Shown: positions 1 through 12,485, counted from the stretch's first letter. The stretch: DNA of 64,000 bases from Melastoma dodecandrum (GCA_029817715.1 JARUPY010000539.1:7539501-7603500); one strand, 5' to 3'. Made by a program: numbers and translations. Notes: generated from the sequence alone by a model not told the origin.

Positions 1-2602
1 TCGTTGTACTCGAAGTCGTCGACCTCCTCTGTGGTGTCGATGATGTTCGAGATCGTGTGGAACCTAAGCCTCACACCATCTGAATCGATGGCGCCCTCAG
101 TTGGTGGAGTTGCCCATAGTACGTCGGGAGGATTCGATGGTGTAGCAACTAGAACTTGCACCGAACCCTCCGCAGCAAAAATTGGTGATGCCTGGTGTGG
201 GGCAGCCACTGAAATCGGCGTTGCGGGCGTACGTGTGTTTCGAAATCCGTGGTCGAGCAATCATCAGTCTCATTATCTATTGTCGAACTATCAATAGTGG
301 TAATGTACTCCACGGTGAAAGTCGTCGCCGCACTCCCGTATTCACCATCGCCGCCTTTCGCCCAGTTCCACGCCTTCCGCTCACTGAAAGCGACGTCCCG
401 GGTGATCACTAACTTCTTCCCCACCAGATCGTATACCCTATATGCCTTCGCTCCGGGTTCGTAACCGAGGAATACGCCCAGAACCGATCTGTCCACCAGC
501 TTCATCATGCCTGGCCGACTCTTTTCACGTACAACTCGCATTCGAATGTACGCAGATGCCGGACGCCGGGCTTTCGGTTGTACCAAGCCTCATATGGAGT
601 TTTACCATCAAGGCTCCTCGTCGGCGACCTATTAAGGATGTACACGGTGGTCTTCACCGCCTCGCCTCAAAATTATGCCGGTACTTGCATAGACTTAAGT
701 AGATAACGCGCCATCTCCACCATAGTTTGGTTTCGCCTCTCAACAACACCATTTTGTTGAGGCGAATAGGGCGTGGTTGTGAAGTGTTTGATGCCGTTCT
801 TGTCGCAGTAGTCGCGAAACTGGGCAGAATTGAACTTACCACCGCGATCTGAACGAAAAGCCTTAAGTCGGCCACCCAGCTCATTCTCCATGCCTACCTT
901 GATCCTTTTAAAATACTTGAATGCCTCATCTATGGACTCTAGCAGCTCCAGCCACACGAATCGACTGTGACCATCGACAATTAATTGGAAGTACCTTTGT
1001 CCTCCTGGTGTCGGTGGCAAGATCTGACTGCACAAATCGTCGTGGAACAGTTAGAGACCCCGCTCCGCTCTGTACGATGTGGTTTGCGGGAACGGAGTGC
1101 GTGCTGCTTTTCAAGAGCACAACCATCACAAAACTGCTCCCCACGCACAATCACAGGCATGCCCTCCACCATCTGCTTGATCCCGAGATCACGGAGCGAT
1201 CGAAAGTTGAGGTGCCCAAATTGAGCATGCCACAACCACGCCACATCACTGATCTTGGATAATAGATACACCGGCGCACTCAACTTTAGCTTCAATGTAT
1301 ACAGCATGTTCTTGGCGCACGAAGTGCGGGCCAGCAATGCGCGCTCACGATCGTACACACACAGCACGCTGTCGTCGATGACAATCTTGCATTCTCCTTC
1401 TCCAACTGTCCAAGACTTATGATGTTAGTGCTCAAACGTGAAATGTAATATACTTCGGTAAAGATCTTTTCCTCGTTGTTCTTGCAGGCCATCATCGCGG
1501 TACCAAGCCCACAGATACCACCGAAACGCACTGAACCACAGTCAAGGGCTGCGGGAGCTGCTCTACACCCAGTCATGTGGTTTGTAGCTCTAGTGTCGAG
1601 ATACCATGTGTCGTCGTCGCACTCCACCGGGAACACGCAGTCCTCATTAAGAACAAGCGTGGGCTGCTCGACGTCAGCTTTAGCGAGATGAGCTTCCTCG
1701 CGCCGCTCATGCCGTGGCTTCAGACACTCCTTAGCCAATGGCCATAAACGCCGCAGTTGTGGCACTTCCCCTTTCATCGTGGAGTTCCTTCAGAGGTCAA
1801 CTTTCCGGTGGTGCTACGACCATCGTTCCGAGAGCCACCCTTGTTCTTCCCGTGAGCCTGAACGCTGGCGCCTTCTCACCGTTTGATGAAGAATCACCTT
1901 GCAGTCGATGCTTCCACTTGGCAAGCCACTCCTCCTCAGTGAGAAGCAGCCACCAAGCTTTGTCATGGACGTTGCCGCCACTGTCAAAACGATCCTCCGC
2001 AGCAGGCAACCGCCCGACCAACTCCTCGATTGTCATCGTGCTCAGATCGAGCAAGGTTTCAATCGAAAGAGCGATCTGGAGTACCGAGATGGCACAACGT
2101 GAAGAAATTTCTTCACGACACGGATCTCCTCTAGCGATTCGCCGAGCGCACGGATGTTACTAGCGAGGCTGGAAATTCGCATAGCGAAATCGTCGATGCC
2201 CTCACCCTCCTTGAAGGCAATGTTCTCGAATTCCTTCAACAATTTCTGGGCATTCGCCTCCTGGACCCGAGCGACACCCATCCGCATCGTCTTTACCGCC
2301 TCCCACGTATCCTTGGTGGTCTCTTTCACGGCGAGGATCAAGAGTATCTCGGTCGGAACGGCGCGAAGGATTGCAGCCAAAGCGAGTCTGTCATCACGCC
2401 AATCGACCTCCTTGGTCTCAATAGCGTCCTAGAGTCCCTGTGTCTCTAGATTGACTTGCATCACAAGAGCCAATTCATAGTAGTTCGTGCGCGTCAATGA
2501 TGGGTACACAATTAAGCCGCCTATCTCCTTCACCACACGCGATGTGCCACTGCCATCTTGCGCTATGAGGTCCCTCTGGTGCGGGGAGTTGTCGCCAGAC
2601 AT
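1..2602 (-). pseudogene. Copia gag-pol polyprotein remnant (gag to post-integrase)
   Basis: Translation begins at an ATG at 2600-2602. An in-frame TAG at 2429-2431 sits where related gag proteins usually carry a tryptophan codon. Gag (UBN2-like) continues to about 2042, then the frame changes repeatedly. At about 1640 the protease reads DTRATNHM where DTGATNHM is usual, so the glycine of the catalytic triplet is lost. The GAG-pre-integrase segment (LWHAQFGHLN-type) lies at about 1120-1260. The integrase core with IVDGHSRF and PQQNGVVERRN motifs lies at 673-1035. The post-integrase stretch GVFLGYEPGAKAYRVYD is at about 420-500. Multiple frame changes and the lost protease glycine make this a dead copy. 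Confidence 0.88.
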
Positions 2603-2626
2603 GATCAGTAACAGTCCACCTTACCG

Positions 2627-2638
2627 GCTCTGATACCA
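2627..2638 (-). other. Primer binding site (initiator tRNA-Met)
   Basis: The minus strand reads TGGTATCAGAGC, the usual plant Copia primer site complementary to the 3' end of initiator tRNA-Met, directly inside the 5' LTR. Confidence 0.85.
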
Positions 2639-2640
2639 CG

Positions 2641-2900
2641 TGTTGCAACCGAACTTGATCTTTGGCAAGAACTGATCACCGGCCAGTCGGACCACGAACA
2701 ACACACAAAAGAGAAGATTTTTTAAACACACAAATTAACATTCATTCACAATACATATTTATACATAAGTAAAATAAAATAGATTAACTATTGGGATTCC
2801 CCTATTAACTCCTAGTCTTTAACTCACCTAGCATTAACCCCCTCGGCCATTCATCTCTCAAGCGATAATCCTCAACTGTTACAACAGATTAATTCTAACA
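2641..2900 (-). repeat. 5' LTR of the truncated Copia element
   Basis: On the minus strand this 260-bp segment starts TGTTAGAATT and ends TTGCAACA, giving TG...CA ends with a short inverted TGTTR. It lies two bases from the primer binding site. A minus-strand TATAAATA box is at 2756-2763. The outer boundary at 2900 is inferred from the TG start only. Confidence 0.7.
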
Positions 2901-4111
2901 ATAACTGTTGTGAGCGCCCGGAGGACATGTTCGTGTTTCTGGGGAAACTGTCGCGGCCTCCATTGTGTTCCAGTCCCGCGATTTACTCGAGATTTCGCCT
3001 CAACCGCGCCGGTAGGGTAACAACAAGGGTAGCAACATTTTCCCCATTACCCTTTTTTTGATTTCTGTTTTGTTTTGGTGGGCTACTATTCACCCATTTC
3101 ACTGTGAAAAGAAAAATGTGATCAGTGTCAGGAGAAACAGGTGGTGAGGTGCGACTCTGAAAAGGGAATTCATTTGCTACCCTTCGTTTCCTTCTTTGTT
3201 TGTTTCACATTTTTCTTTTTCTTGTTCAATGGCGCACTGCCCCAGCTTTTACCTGTATAAAAATGGCGAGAATTTTGTCTGGGATTTGTTTGTTGGTTTG
3301 TGATAGATTGCTTTTGGCCCTCCTTAGATTGTGGGGACTTCCCGGTTTTTGATGTACTCTCTTAATTAACGTTTCCTTATCACAATTACGGTATAAATCA
3401 GCAGTGCTTCGTTTCCATAGGTTGTCAGTAAGAAGAATGATTGATCGCTTGTTGGGTTTTTCTTAAAACCATTGAAAGTTATAAAATTTGATTGTAGGGA
3501 TAATAAAAGTGACATGTGGTCTCCGATGCTATCTTTGCGGTTGATTTTGGGCGTACCGGGACAGTTTTTGCGTACTGGGACAAACGAACTTTGTATTGTG
3601 GTGGCTTCCAAAATTACAGCAAGGCGTAACTGCTTATTATGTTGTTTCGTGTGTTGAAGGTATTCGCGTTCGCAAATCGGTATAGGAAAACATATAGCGA
3701 CAACCTGAGCCAGGTTGTGTGCCCCTTCTACTGTGACGTCAATGGCTACCAGGTCAGGGAATCCCCTTGGTAACGAATCCTTTGTTTGTATCAATTGTGC
3801 GGTTTATGATTGTGACAATCTGGTTATTAGGATGAGCTGTTGTGGGGGGCGGTGTGGTTGCACAAGGCCTCCAAGAGTAGGGAATATAGGGTTGTTTTGC
3901 ATGCCATAGACACCATAAATGAATTCAGTTAGAATAACAAGCATGCTGGAATGAATGTCCTCATTTCCAAGGTAAACCCACTTAACTCCCCGCCCCGGTG
4001 ATTTGCATTTGGTTTTTTGATTGGATCTTTTCCTGCCATATTATTAAATGTTTGCTTGGTCTTTGCTTGGGACTAGAATAATTGGAGACTGTGTTGTGTG
4101 TGTGATGGGAT
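2901..4111. other. No recognisable gene
   Basis: This stretch holds T-rich noncoding sequence. An open frame of 142 codons on the minus strand (3366-3794) matches no family I know. A short ATG frame at 2928 gives 44 residues with no recognisable domain. I see no transposon termini. Confidence 0.5.
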
Positions 4112-4290
4112 TAGGGGTGAGCAGGTTCCAGGGTGGGTAGGTTCCGGACGTGGAACCTAAAACCTACCATGTAATGGTCAGTTCCTTATTTTTAGAACCT
4201 AGAACGTACCATGTGGCTTAAAGAACCACCCAAGAACTATCCCGCCGGTTCCGGTACCGGTTCCGGTACCGGTTCCGGTACCATGTCCAC
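4112..4290 (+). repeat. hAT-like element end with GGTTCC subterminal repeats
   Basis: The stretch begins TAGGGGTGAGC, close to the TAGGGGTGTGC terminus of the complete hAT element at 40973. It is followed by many direct and inverted copies of GGTTCC/GGAACC. At 4247-4282 there are three exact copies of the 12-mer GGTTCCGGTACC. Dense subterminal repeats are typical of hAT ends. No matching opposite end or 8-bp duplication was found, so this is probably a truncated end. Confidence 0.5.
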
Positions 4291-4839
4291 ACTTTCACAT
4301 CAAATCCATCCCATTACTCATTTGGATACATGTGCTTTGTACTATATCCTTACTAGAAAAGAAACAAAATCATACAAGCAAATTAGAGCAATCCTCGATG
4401 ACGGACTTTTGAGCCTTCAAGCATGAGTTAATTCCCACATGAGGGAAACGAAGTATACTTTCTAGGAAAATCAAAAGCAGTCTCCATGTCAAAGAGCACC
4501 TTGATCTGATCATTTCTGTCCTGCAACAACTTGGTCACTCTAAGCAGCATAGCGACGTGGGAATCATGGTCGCAGGCATGCATATTGCCGTTGACCTTGC
4601 TTTTTGTGCTCCCAATCCACCCAAAAGATTCAGACCCGTCGTGCCTCAGCAAGGAAGCCGTCCGTGTAAACGACCTCTCCCTTAGTGGTGATAAGGAAGT
4701 CTTCCGGTGGTCGAAAATGAAGCGTGATTCCATACCGGAGGTATAAGATCACCATTTAACTGTAGGTTGTAGACGTCGCTGTAGAATGGTTGAATTTGTA
4801 CCAACTAGTCTTCTCAACCATCCTGACTATGTTAATTTA

Positions 4840-5840
4840 TAGGACATTGATAAACTCATTCCGGAAGATGTCGAGTTAAGTGAGCTGAAATCTTTTACAG
4901 TGGCCGTTTGGAATGTATTGTCCTATGCTTGGAGTGAACTTCTCGATCCTAAGTGGGATTTCCTTGTTCCTTATTGTTCGTTATTATGTCCTCGAAACTC
5001 TAAGGATTGAAAATGCCATTGTGCTGTGACTATGGCTGCTATGAACTTTTTTATTGCAGCGAACTGTTTTGTTTGGGGGCTTTCGTTAGCATTTCAAGGC
5101 ATGGAATGTTGTCTCTCAAACCAAATAGGTGGATACACAATGACGTAAGGATACTGGAAACAATTAAGTTGAGTAGTTAGTCATTACATCGTGCCTCATG
5201 AAATCGCGATGATCTCTATTGTAGAACATTGACTTCCACAGCTTGATGCTGCGCTGGTATCTCACAAGTTGGTTGGGGTATGTCAATACCTCGTAACTGA
5301 ACGTCACAAAGAAATTATTCGTTACTAATGACACCCTAAAACTAACTTAAATTATCCGTCATTGGCAGAACCCGGTAGCCCGTAATTATAGAGCCTCAAA
5401 GATGCTGGTGATCACATTAGACGCTCGCAAAAATATACTCAAATTGTGCAAGTCCATTATCGGAACCAACGACCGCGTCAAATTGGCAACTTATATGGTT
5501 TTCTTTTTCTTTCGAAATTTGAATTTTCTTATCTATAATTGGCTTATCTTATCTTTTATAGATATACAAACCTGTGTGTGTTTCGGAGTCACATTGGACC
5601 CTACAGGTAGTTAACTTTACCACATGTGAAATCCTACTCTTGGACACGATGCATCATGGATCATCGAACTTACACGGGAGAATGGACCTGCATATGCACG
5701 TGTTGACACATGTCAGAGTAATTTTGGAAGAGAATTCTGCACGTTCAAGTGCGAGCACCATACCAGACCTTTCATCATGGCCCATTCACTGCCTTGTGAA
5801 GGTACCAAAGCAGTTCGTGTTGGGTAACGAGTACCTCTAA
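4840..5840 (+). pseudogene. ULP1-like (C48) cysteine protease remnant
   Basis: Three disconnected conserved blocks are visible. DIDKLIPEDVELSELKS lies near 4843. MLSLKPNRWIHNDV near 5105 is the substrate-binding tryptophan region of C48 peptidases. IYKPVCVSESHWTLQVV, followed by EILLLDTM, lies at about 5562-5655 and supplies the catalytic His-Trp pair and the following Asp. The blocks are separated by AT-rich stretches ending in AG that look like introns, and by stop codons. No convincing catalytic DCG-type cysteine block is seen downstream. Plant MULE elements are known to carry such ULP1-like domains, and a FAR1-type transposase relic lies on the opposite strand at 6710-8196. Membership in one element is an inference. 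Confidence 0.6.
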
Positions 5841-6709
5841 ATCTAGATATGATATCATTAAATTCTTATGACAAGCATCGGCCTTTTCCTTTTTCATTGC
5901 ATAGTGCCGATTGCAGAATTTTTTTAATGAATTTTATGTCTATGTTGGATCCATCCGAGGGACATGGTGAGTTAATGCAGCATATGAATGCCTTTTTTTG
6001 TATATGAATTTGTTATATATGTATCTGATGCTTCCCTTGTTATTGTGCCTCGCAGCGTGTGAGCCTGTTGGACATGTCTTGTTTGACGGTTAGCCTCATA
6101 AAATGGCAAAGAAACGGAGTGAAGAAGATTGTTATGACCAAGATGAACGAGGGTCGAAAAAAGAGGGTTCGTGTCGCTAAGGAAAAACCCACCGTCATCG
6201 TGCCATCGTCTAACGGCTGACTGAAACACTAACTAACCAACTAAGGTCTCATATTTTTTATTCTGTTGCTTTACCAAAATAGGCCTGCCTGCATATAATT
6301 CACAGTAGTTTTTGTGCACAACGAAAGACAACTAATGTGCCACTCAAGACACAAATGTAAATACCTAGGATTATATGTTCAGTTGGCCAAACACGGACAT
6401 CTCTCCGTCTGACATGTCTTTGTGTTTCATTTGAAGTCATTTCTGAAATTGTATTGAATTGCCCCTGTTCCAGATTGCATATATCAGATTGGTGTACCCT
6501 TGAAATATTGGGCACCAATTAACCCCTCAAATGCACTTTCTTGTGTTTATACTTGATATCACCAAACGGCAAAGCTTTCCGTTCAGCCACCTCTGTATTT
6601 TCTATAGAGACTGTCAATTCTTGGATGGAACGTCGAACATGCTCGTACGCGGCTTCACTTTTTCCTCCAAGAAAACATAAATGACGATAAGTCTCGTTAG
6701 TATTCCTTG

Positions 6710-8196
6710 TCAGAATTCTTCAGCATTGATGTCGTATGCGTCGACGTCGGCTACCGAAAAATCTATTACTTTGGCTCCTCTGGTCCAACGATGCAGCACT
6801 AGAGGTTGTAAGATACACTTCATGCCTTCGACCTTCATAATGTAAAAAATATGCGCACAAGGCATGCCATACGGCATGCCATTCGACAAAAAACAATGCT
6901 TCCCTTTGGATCTGCAATTGTACCTTATGAAATGAGGTAAGAGTATTGATCCGACTTGTGTTCGCCTCAAGGCTACGTAACATAGTGCACAACTGATATG
7001 ATTTGGTTACGAAATTGTAATCCCCCATGTTTTCTTTATGTCGTAAATCTGTCACGGCCCGTTCGTAATGATGTCTCGTGAACTTTGTGCTTTGTGTTCA
7101 AGTATCCCTTCATGAACGCGTGCATCCGCTCACAGAAGTGCGTACTCCTTAGCTCAGCCTAAAAATGACCTTGACAATATGTCATCCATCTCATATGTCT
7201 ACTCTCATATAGTTGATTGAGCCATCAAATATTAACTACGCAAGTATTTTTCACTACTCTCATATAGTTGATTGAGCCTTTGCGTTGTACATGAAGGAAG
7301 AGATGGTCTGTCTCAACGTCGGATCATGTGCCCTACGGACAATATTGCAACTCATATGCCAAAGACACAGACGGTGTCTTGCAATTGGCCATGTTTCTCA
7401 TATGGCAGTGATCATCGCCCTATCGGCATGGATGACCATGCTGATCGGTACTTTCGATCCTAAAACCTGCGCATGAGTACTTAACAACCACTTGTAATCC
7501 TCCGCTGTCTTAGAAACCATTAAGGCGACCCCGAATACAATGGTCTGATGATGGTGGTTGACGCCGACGAGGACTACCATTTACATACAATATACATTAG
7601 TCTTGAAAGTTGAATCTAAAGCGACGACATCACCGAATGTTCCGTAATCCAACTTGGATTTTGTGTCAGACCAGTACATCCGGACTACTTCGTTGTCCTC
7701 AACGGTTGTCACCAATGACATGCCTTGATCGGAAGCTTGTCTGGACAGTAGATAAGCGTATCCAGCATCAAACAACGAGCAACTACTAGACCATTCATCT
7801 TTGAGCTTGCGGTTGTTCATGTCTTTTATTAAGAAGCCGATGCGATCGTGCCCTCCGGAAGCGTAAACCAGCAGCCGCATTATTTTACATTGCCTCATCC
7901 GTCACTGTGCAACGTTCGCTCATGAAACATGATAGAGGGCCAGGCACCAACTCATGATTGTGATATAAATTCGCTAATGTGATACACCATAAACCATTAC
8001 AGTCCACTCTGGTTCTAACCTCACGAGGGCAACTCAACCTCATGGATGCTCTCATTCGCAAGGGTACGACTACATCGGATCTACGCCTCGTATGGGCTTC
8101 GCGCGAATAAACCCAACTATGCATTACACACTGGTCATTTTGCCGACGTCGCTGGTCATTTTTTCTCGTAGAGAAGCCGTGAACTAACCCGTACAT
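6710..8196 (-). pseudogene. FAR1/FRS-type MULE transposase remnant
   Basis: The minus strand carries, in order, a FAR1 DNA-binding domain (8196 to about 7940; GFSTRK, then the C-x-x-HNHEL signature as LYHNHELVPG), the MULE transposase core (7898-7581, with FLIKDMNNRK, YWSDTKSKLDYGTFGDVVALDSTF) continuing as VGVNHHHQTIVFG (7580-7398), and a SWIM zinc-finger-like end with GMPYGMPCAHI and HRWTRGAK near 6870-6770. The pieces sit in different frames with stops and a poorly conserved gap at 7060-7400. Domain order and motifs match FAR1-related sequences and Jittery-type MULEs. The copy is dead. I could not find terminal inverted repeats or a 9-bp duplication, so element limits are unknown. Confidence 0.75.
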
Positions 8197-8218
8197 CCTG
8201 AAAAGTTGCTGATGCGCG

Positions 8219-9440
8219 TCGTCAACGCAACAAAAATAAATTCCTATTTCGACCTATCTAGAATAGTAAGGGCAAGCAAGGGTCAATCCCACAAAGAAAT
8301 GTGCTGACAAAAACACTCATAGCGTCGTTCTCGGCAATCGGTTGAGGTCTAGCAGAAACAAAGTTGATTTTAGTTAAACGTGAGAAATCAAAGAAAACAA
8401 CGAAGGTTTACCAGTGTTAAGAATATCTAAGACATCCGACTTTCCCTCGCGTCCTATGCATCCGATCCCCTTCTTTCTAATGCTACCAAATTATTACAAT
8501 TGCTAACATAGCTTGCTAGACTCTCCCCGTAGTCCTCCCGAACATCCGAAAACGTACCACCATGTATCGAATTCCATACTCTATTCCTAGGCAAGGAACT
8601 ATTGATGGCCCATTATATTTAAACCCTATATAGTTACCTAAGGTGTTCTGATATATCCCTATCCTTCACACGAAGTCCGGTTTCCCAACACATCGACTTC
8701 TTAAGCTATCCAATTCCAGATCTAACCTAGACTACCCTCACGAGTCTTCCTAGGTTATCAAATCAATGTTAAAGGGTGATCAGTCATTTAACACGCATTA
8801 AGAACATAATTGGATAAGCAATTAATAAAAATTCGAATCACATAAAGGAAGGAGGTTCACGAATTACATAGGAACACGAGGTTCCATCATAACCCCAGAA
8901 AAACGATTTAGTTCATAGCTAAAGAAAATGAGAACATAAAATCAATTCCAAAAGAAATCGACAAAAAGAAAACTAAGAAAAATAAAGTAGGTGGAATCGT
9001 CTCCGTCGTCGGCTCTTGTGTCCAATAGCCTCCTAGGTCGAATCCCCCCTCAAAAATATTGAAAAAAGTCTACATATATGTCCTAGAAATAACCATAGAA
9101 AATCTAAAAAAAAATTTGAAAATAAAAGATTCTTGGCATCCCGTGCGGCTGCACAGAAATCGGTGCAGCTGCACCAGCTTCTCTGTCCAGTATCCGAACA
9201 ATCTCTATAGCTGCACTGACCTCCGTTGCAGCTATGCTGGTCGGATCCGCAGCTTCTTCATGGCTCATCCTTCCATCTCCAACTATTCTTCCTCTCATTT
9301 AAACTACCAACAAAGTATTTGGAAGTGAGGAAACATTAAAGAAGTAAAAATACCTAACAATTAAATGACTAAAATGCCTAAAACTAACCAAAATCAAGTC
9401 TAAACATGATCCCTTAACTATATTTTCATAGAGTTATCAG
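8219..9440. repeat. Noncoding dispersed repeat, family unassigned
   Basis: No coding potential was recognised. The first 85 bases (8222-8305), read on the minus strand, align with 62838-62926 on the plus strand, sharing TTTTTGTCA, GACCCTT and ATTTATTTTTGTT. The two are therefore copies of one repeat family. Family and limits could not be set; the right limit is approximate. Confidence 0.4.
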
Positions 9441-10313
9441 TTGCCCCACCTTATCTGCCGAACCAAAAGTCATTTCCATCAGCTGCTCCTCCGACATTCC
9501 CGACACGATCATCAAACACTCGGTGTTTCTTCAGTTTCCATAGTTTCAAAAACACACAAAGAATACTCACACACAGGTCTGAACCGAATTCCTCAAGTCC
9601 TTGCCCACAATTGATTCTGCGCAATATCTTCTTCTCTGATTTCTGGTATAACTCCCTGCTGGCGCATCAGTGTGGGACGGCTACGACATGGTAACTTCTT
9701 GCCCTCCCCTTCCTAGCTCGCTCGCACCAGAGTGTGAACAAAACGATCTCCCCTGCCATATTGCACGGGATTCTGGGGATTATTAAATCAATTCCTCATT
9801 ATTAAACCAGCCCACTATATTAAACTAGATCCTCATCCAGATTGCATTTTGGAGTCTGGGGACGCAATGTGAGTTAAGAGGTGTTCAATTAATAACTTCA
9901 ACCACCGATCTTCCGCTTGCCATCAATAATCCCACCAACCTCAGTCATTTGGACGTGATCGAGAACCAATTCCCTCCTCATCACATTAATTACAGGAATG
10001 GATCAATTCTTCATTTGAATTTACCTCTGTCCCTTCGCCATTTCCACTCCTAAACGGCGATGCACCAGCTCTTTCAGGGTTTCATGGAGAACGGCACCCC
10101 ACTATCACCAACTACCACCTTCAAGTAAGCTCCATCCGACCCATTCCTTGTGAAAAAGCCTGTTGAGTGATGGTGGAGATATGGTATGGAACTCGCACTT
10201 CACTAGACCCCCCGACCTACAACGTTACTTTTGACGTGCGTCTGCCCAACAACTTAGAGGCTTAGCATCCTGACGGACATTGGGTCTACGATCTGCGTAC
10301 TTCAATACTTCAA
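9441..10313. other. No clear gene; possible 5' part of a decayed LINE
   Basis: The plus strand contains short open segments but no domain I recognise. The position immediately upstream of the LINE ORF2 fragment makes decayed ORF1 sequence possible, on position only. Confidence 0.3.
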
Positions 10314-10898
10314 ATGCTACAAACAGAACCCCCACTCGACGAAACCAACTGTGATGCCACTATGGAGCTCCTGCCGATACTCCACCTTCTCCATTCGGGC
10401 ATGAATATAATACTCATGCAGGCACACAGGCCATCCCTTCGTCTAGCAACAATGTTCTCTGATAACAAAATCTTCCAGATGTGTGTGAAGCTAGAGGTTT
10501 ACGAAAACACTCCAGTGTGGGAGCTGCTGTTAAAGGGTACAAGAGGCATCGTGGACCTATCGGTGGCAAAGGGCATCGTAGATATGGAGATGCACAACGA
10601 AATGTCCATCCTTATCTGGAACTGCTCGATCTACCATAACAACTACTCCTTCGTAAACGCTGCATTGGAACTCTTCGTCATCCAAAAGGCGTGCATGACA
10701 TTGGTCATTAATCCCCCGTCCTCCGCACTCAGTGACGCAGCCAGCATATGTGAGCATTTTCCATTCAGCAACTACCACCATATAAATTCTTGGCGTGGCG
10801 GCACCTTCATCCTCTGGCGACGCGAGGAAGTGAGCATCCACTTCTTCAAGGAGTTGAACGCAATGACAAGTGCAATTGTTCTGGTACTGTTCATCTAA
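10314..10898 (+). pseudogene. L1-type LINE ORF2 endonuclease N-terminus, fragment
   Basis: From an internal ATG at 10602 the frame reads MSILIWNCSIYHNN, then FVNAALELFVIQKACMTLV, then FSNYHHINSWRGGTFILW. These correspond to the start of plant LINE ORF2 apurinic-endonuclease domains: the WNC start, the LLV-x-P strand and the GG-x-x-LLW strand. The upstream 96 codons are open but unrecognised. The frame stops at 10898, well before the catalytic region and reverse transcriptase, so this is a 5' fragment of a dead element. Detection rests on residue pattern only. Confidence 0.6.
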
Positions 10899-11545
10899 AA
10901 AGCTCTAACAACCTTTCAGTGACCTGTTGTCCGCTCCTAACTCATCTGCTTTGTATCTCTACTCAGGACTATCCGAGGAACCTATTCTCGGACTTGTAAA
11001 AAATTGGGACTCTTGGTGCCAGAAGCAGTTTTCTTTTGAAGGGCATGGGTGACCGCGGATTGTCAAGCTTCTTTTGGTTCGAAGCTGCATCAAAATATCG
11101 CGGCCAAGTTATTGTGTATAACTTAAGTATGCTCCTGTGTATGCTTTTGCGTAGAACTGTCCCTAATGTGCCACTTGTGTAGTCCCATTGATGATCGTCG
11201 TCGACTTCGCGATCACTCGGGAGAACCTATTAGCCATATTAGTTTGACATGTACTGCGATAGTTCGCTTAGTTAGTCCCCTTTCGCCGACTTGGATTGTG
11301 CCCTTTCACCGACTTTGATATTCCCCTTTCGTCGTCACCATGATTAGCCTTATTCACAGGCTTGGATGAGTAACCGTACTCGACTGGAGTGGCCAACTTT
11401 GGGAGAAAGCCTCCAAGGAAGCAGGGGAACAACTGGATGGGGTGAAGGTGCAAAATGGTAAAATCACAGCCACGGCAGGTTAGGAGTTAGGCTCGGAATT
11501 AGGCTTTGTGCATATTAGTAATGTACTAACAAATTTAGTACAAAT
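10899..11545. other. No recognisable gene
   Basis: A 61-codon minus-strand frame (11268-11453) has a protein-like centre (GGFLPKLATPVEYGYSSKP) that I cannot assign. The stretch ends in AT-rich DNA into which the hAT element at 11554 inserted. Confidence 0.4.
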
Positions 11546-11954
11546 GTTCTAAACAGTATTGTCAAGGCGCCGCGCCTCACTCGCCTAGGCGCTCGGGCAA
11601 GGCGAGGTGCGGCCACCTCGTTTTCTTAGGGCTAGGGTGGCGCCATGCGGAAGGCGCTCGCCTCGGTAGCGCCTTGCCAAGGAGCTCGGGCGCCCGCGTT
11701 ATCGCCTAGGCGTTCAGCCCGATTTTCAGCCCAGCCCAATCTTCAGCCCAGCCCAATCTTCAGCCATCCCTCCCAACGTCTATGCCCTACCCGCAGGTTC
11801 CTCTTCCTCCTCTTCTCCTCCTCTCCTCCTCCTCCTTCTTCTTCTCCTTTTTCCCATCCTCATTCTCCTATGACGGGCGGCTGTGATCTTCGGACAACCT
11901 ACGGCGGGCGGCTGTGAGGTCCAGCCACCCTTCTAGGCTTCGCCAGCTCTTCTC

Positions 11955-12390
11955 CGGCGAGACGATTGGGCAGGTACGGGGGCTTTGGAGCTGGGAGTTT
12001 TGAGTGTTGGGCAGGTACGGGGGCTTGATTGTTGGTCGATGTTACTGCAGTGTGTTGTTGGGCAGGTACGGGGGCTTGTTGTTGGTCGATGTAGGATTTG
12101 AGAAATGTAGGATTTGAGAAAGGTACGGGGGCTTGTTGTTGGTCGGGCTTGTTGTTGGTCGATGTACGGGGGCTAGTGAGAAAGGTGGTGTCTTTGTGGG
12201 ATTTTTTTTTAATCTGACTTGTAATTTGACTTGGTGTAATCTGACTTGGTGTAAATTACACCGTGTAATCTGACTTGTAATCTCTCCCTCCGTAAAAGTT
12301 CTCTGTAATCTGACTTGGTGTCTTTGTAGCTTTCGGAATTTGACTTGTAATCTGACTTTTTTATAATCTGACTTATAATCTGACTTATAA
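11955..12390 (+). repeat. Minisatellite-like repeats inside the hAT element
   Basis: Two motif families occur in series. GGTACGGGGGCTTGTTGTTGG is repeated about five times with variation at 11960-12175. TAATCTGACTT is repeated at least seven times at about 12210-12380. Both lie between the left end and the transposase stump. Confidence 0.7.
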
Positions 12391-12485
12391 TATGAAAGGT
12401 GGTGTCTTTGTAGCTTTCAGAATTTTCTTATAATTTGACTTGCTTTGATAATGCAGTGCGTTAATACTTAATAGCTAATTGAAGA

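Larger units (their letters stand above)
1..2900 (-). mobile_element. Ty1/Copia LTR retrotransposon, 5' portion, truncated by window edge
   Basis: Read on the minus strand, the order is LTR (2641-2900), a Met-initiator-type primer binding site (2627-2638), then gag, zinc-knuckle/protease region, GAG-pre-integrase and integrase. This is the Copia order. Reverse transcriptase and RNase H, which follow integrase in Copia elements, and the 3' LTR would lie left of base 1. No target-site duplication can be checked because one LTR is missing. The coding region is broken, so this copy is not autonomous. Confidence 0.9.

Noticed and set aside
3366..3794. 142-codon minus-strand frame
   Set aside because: No recognisable domain, mixed composition, no transcript signals.
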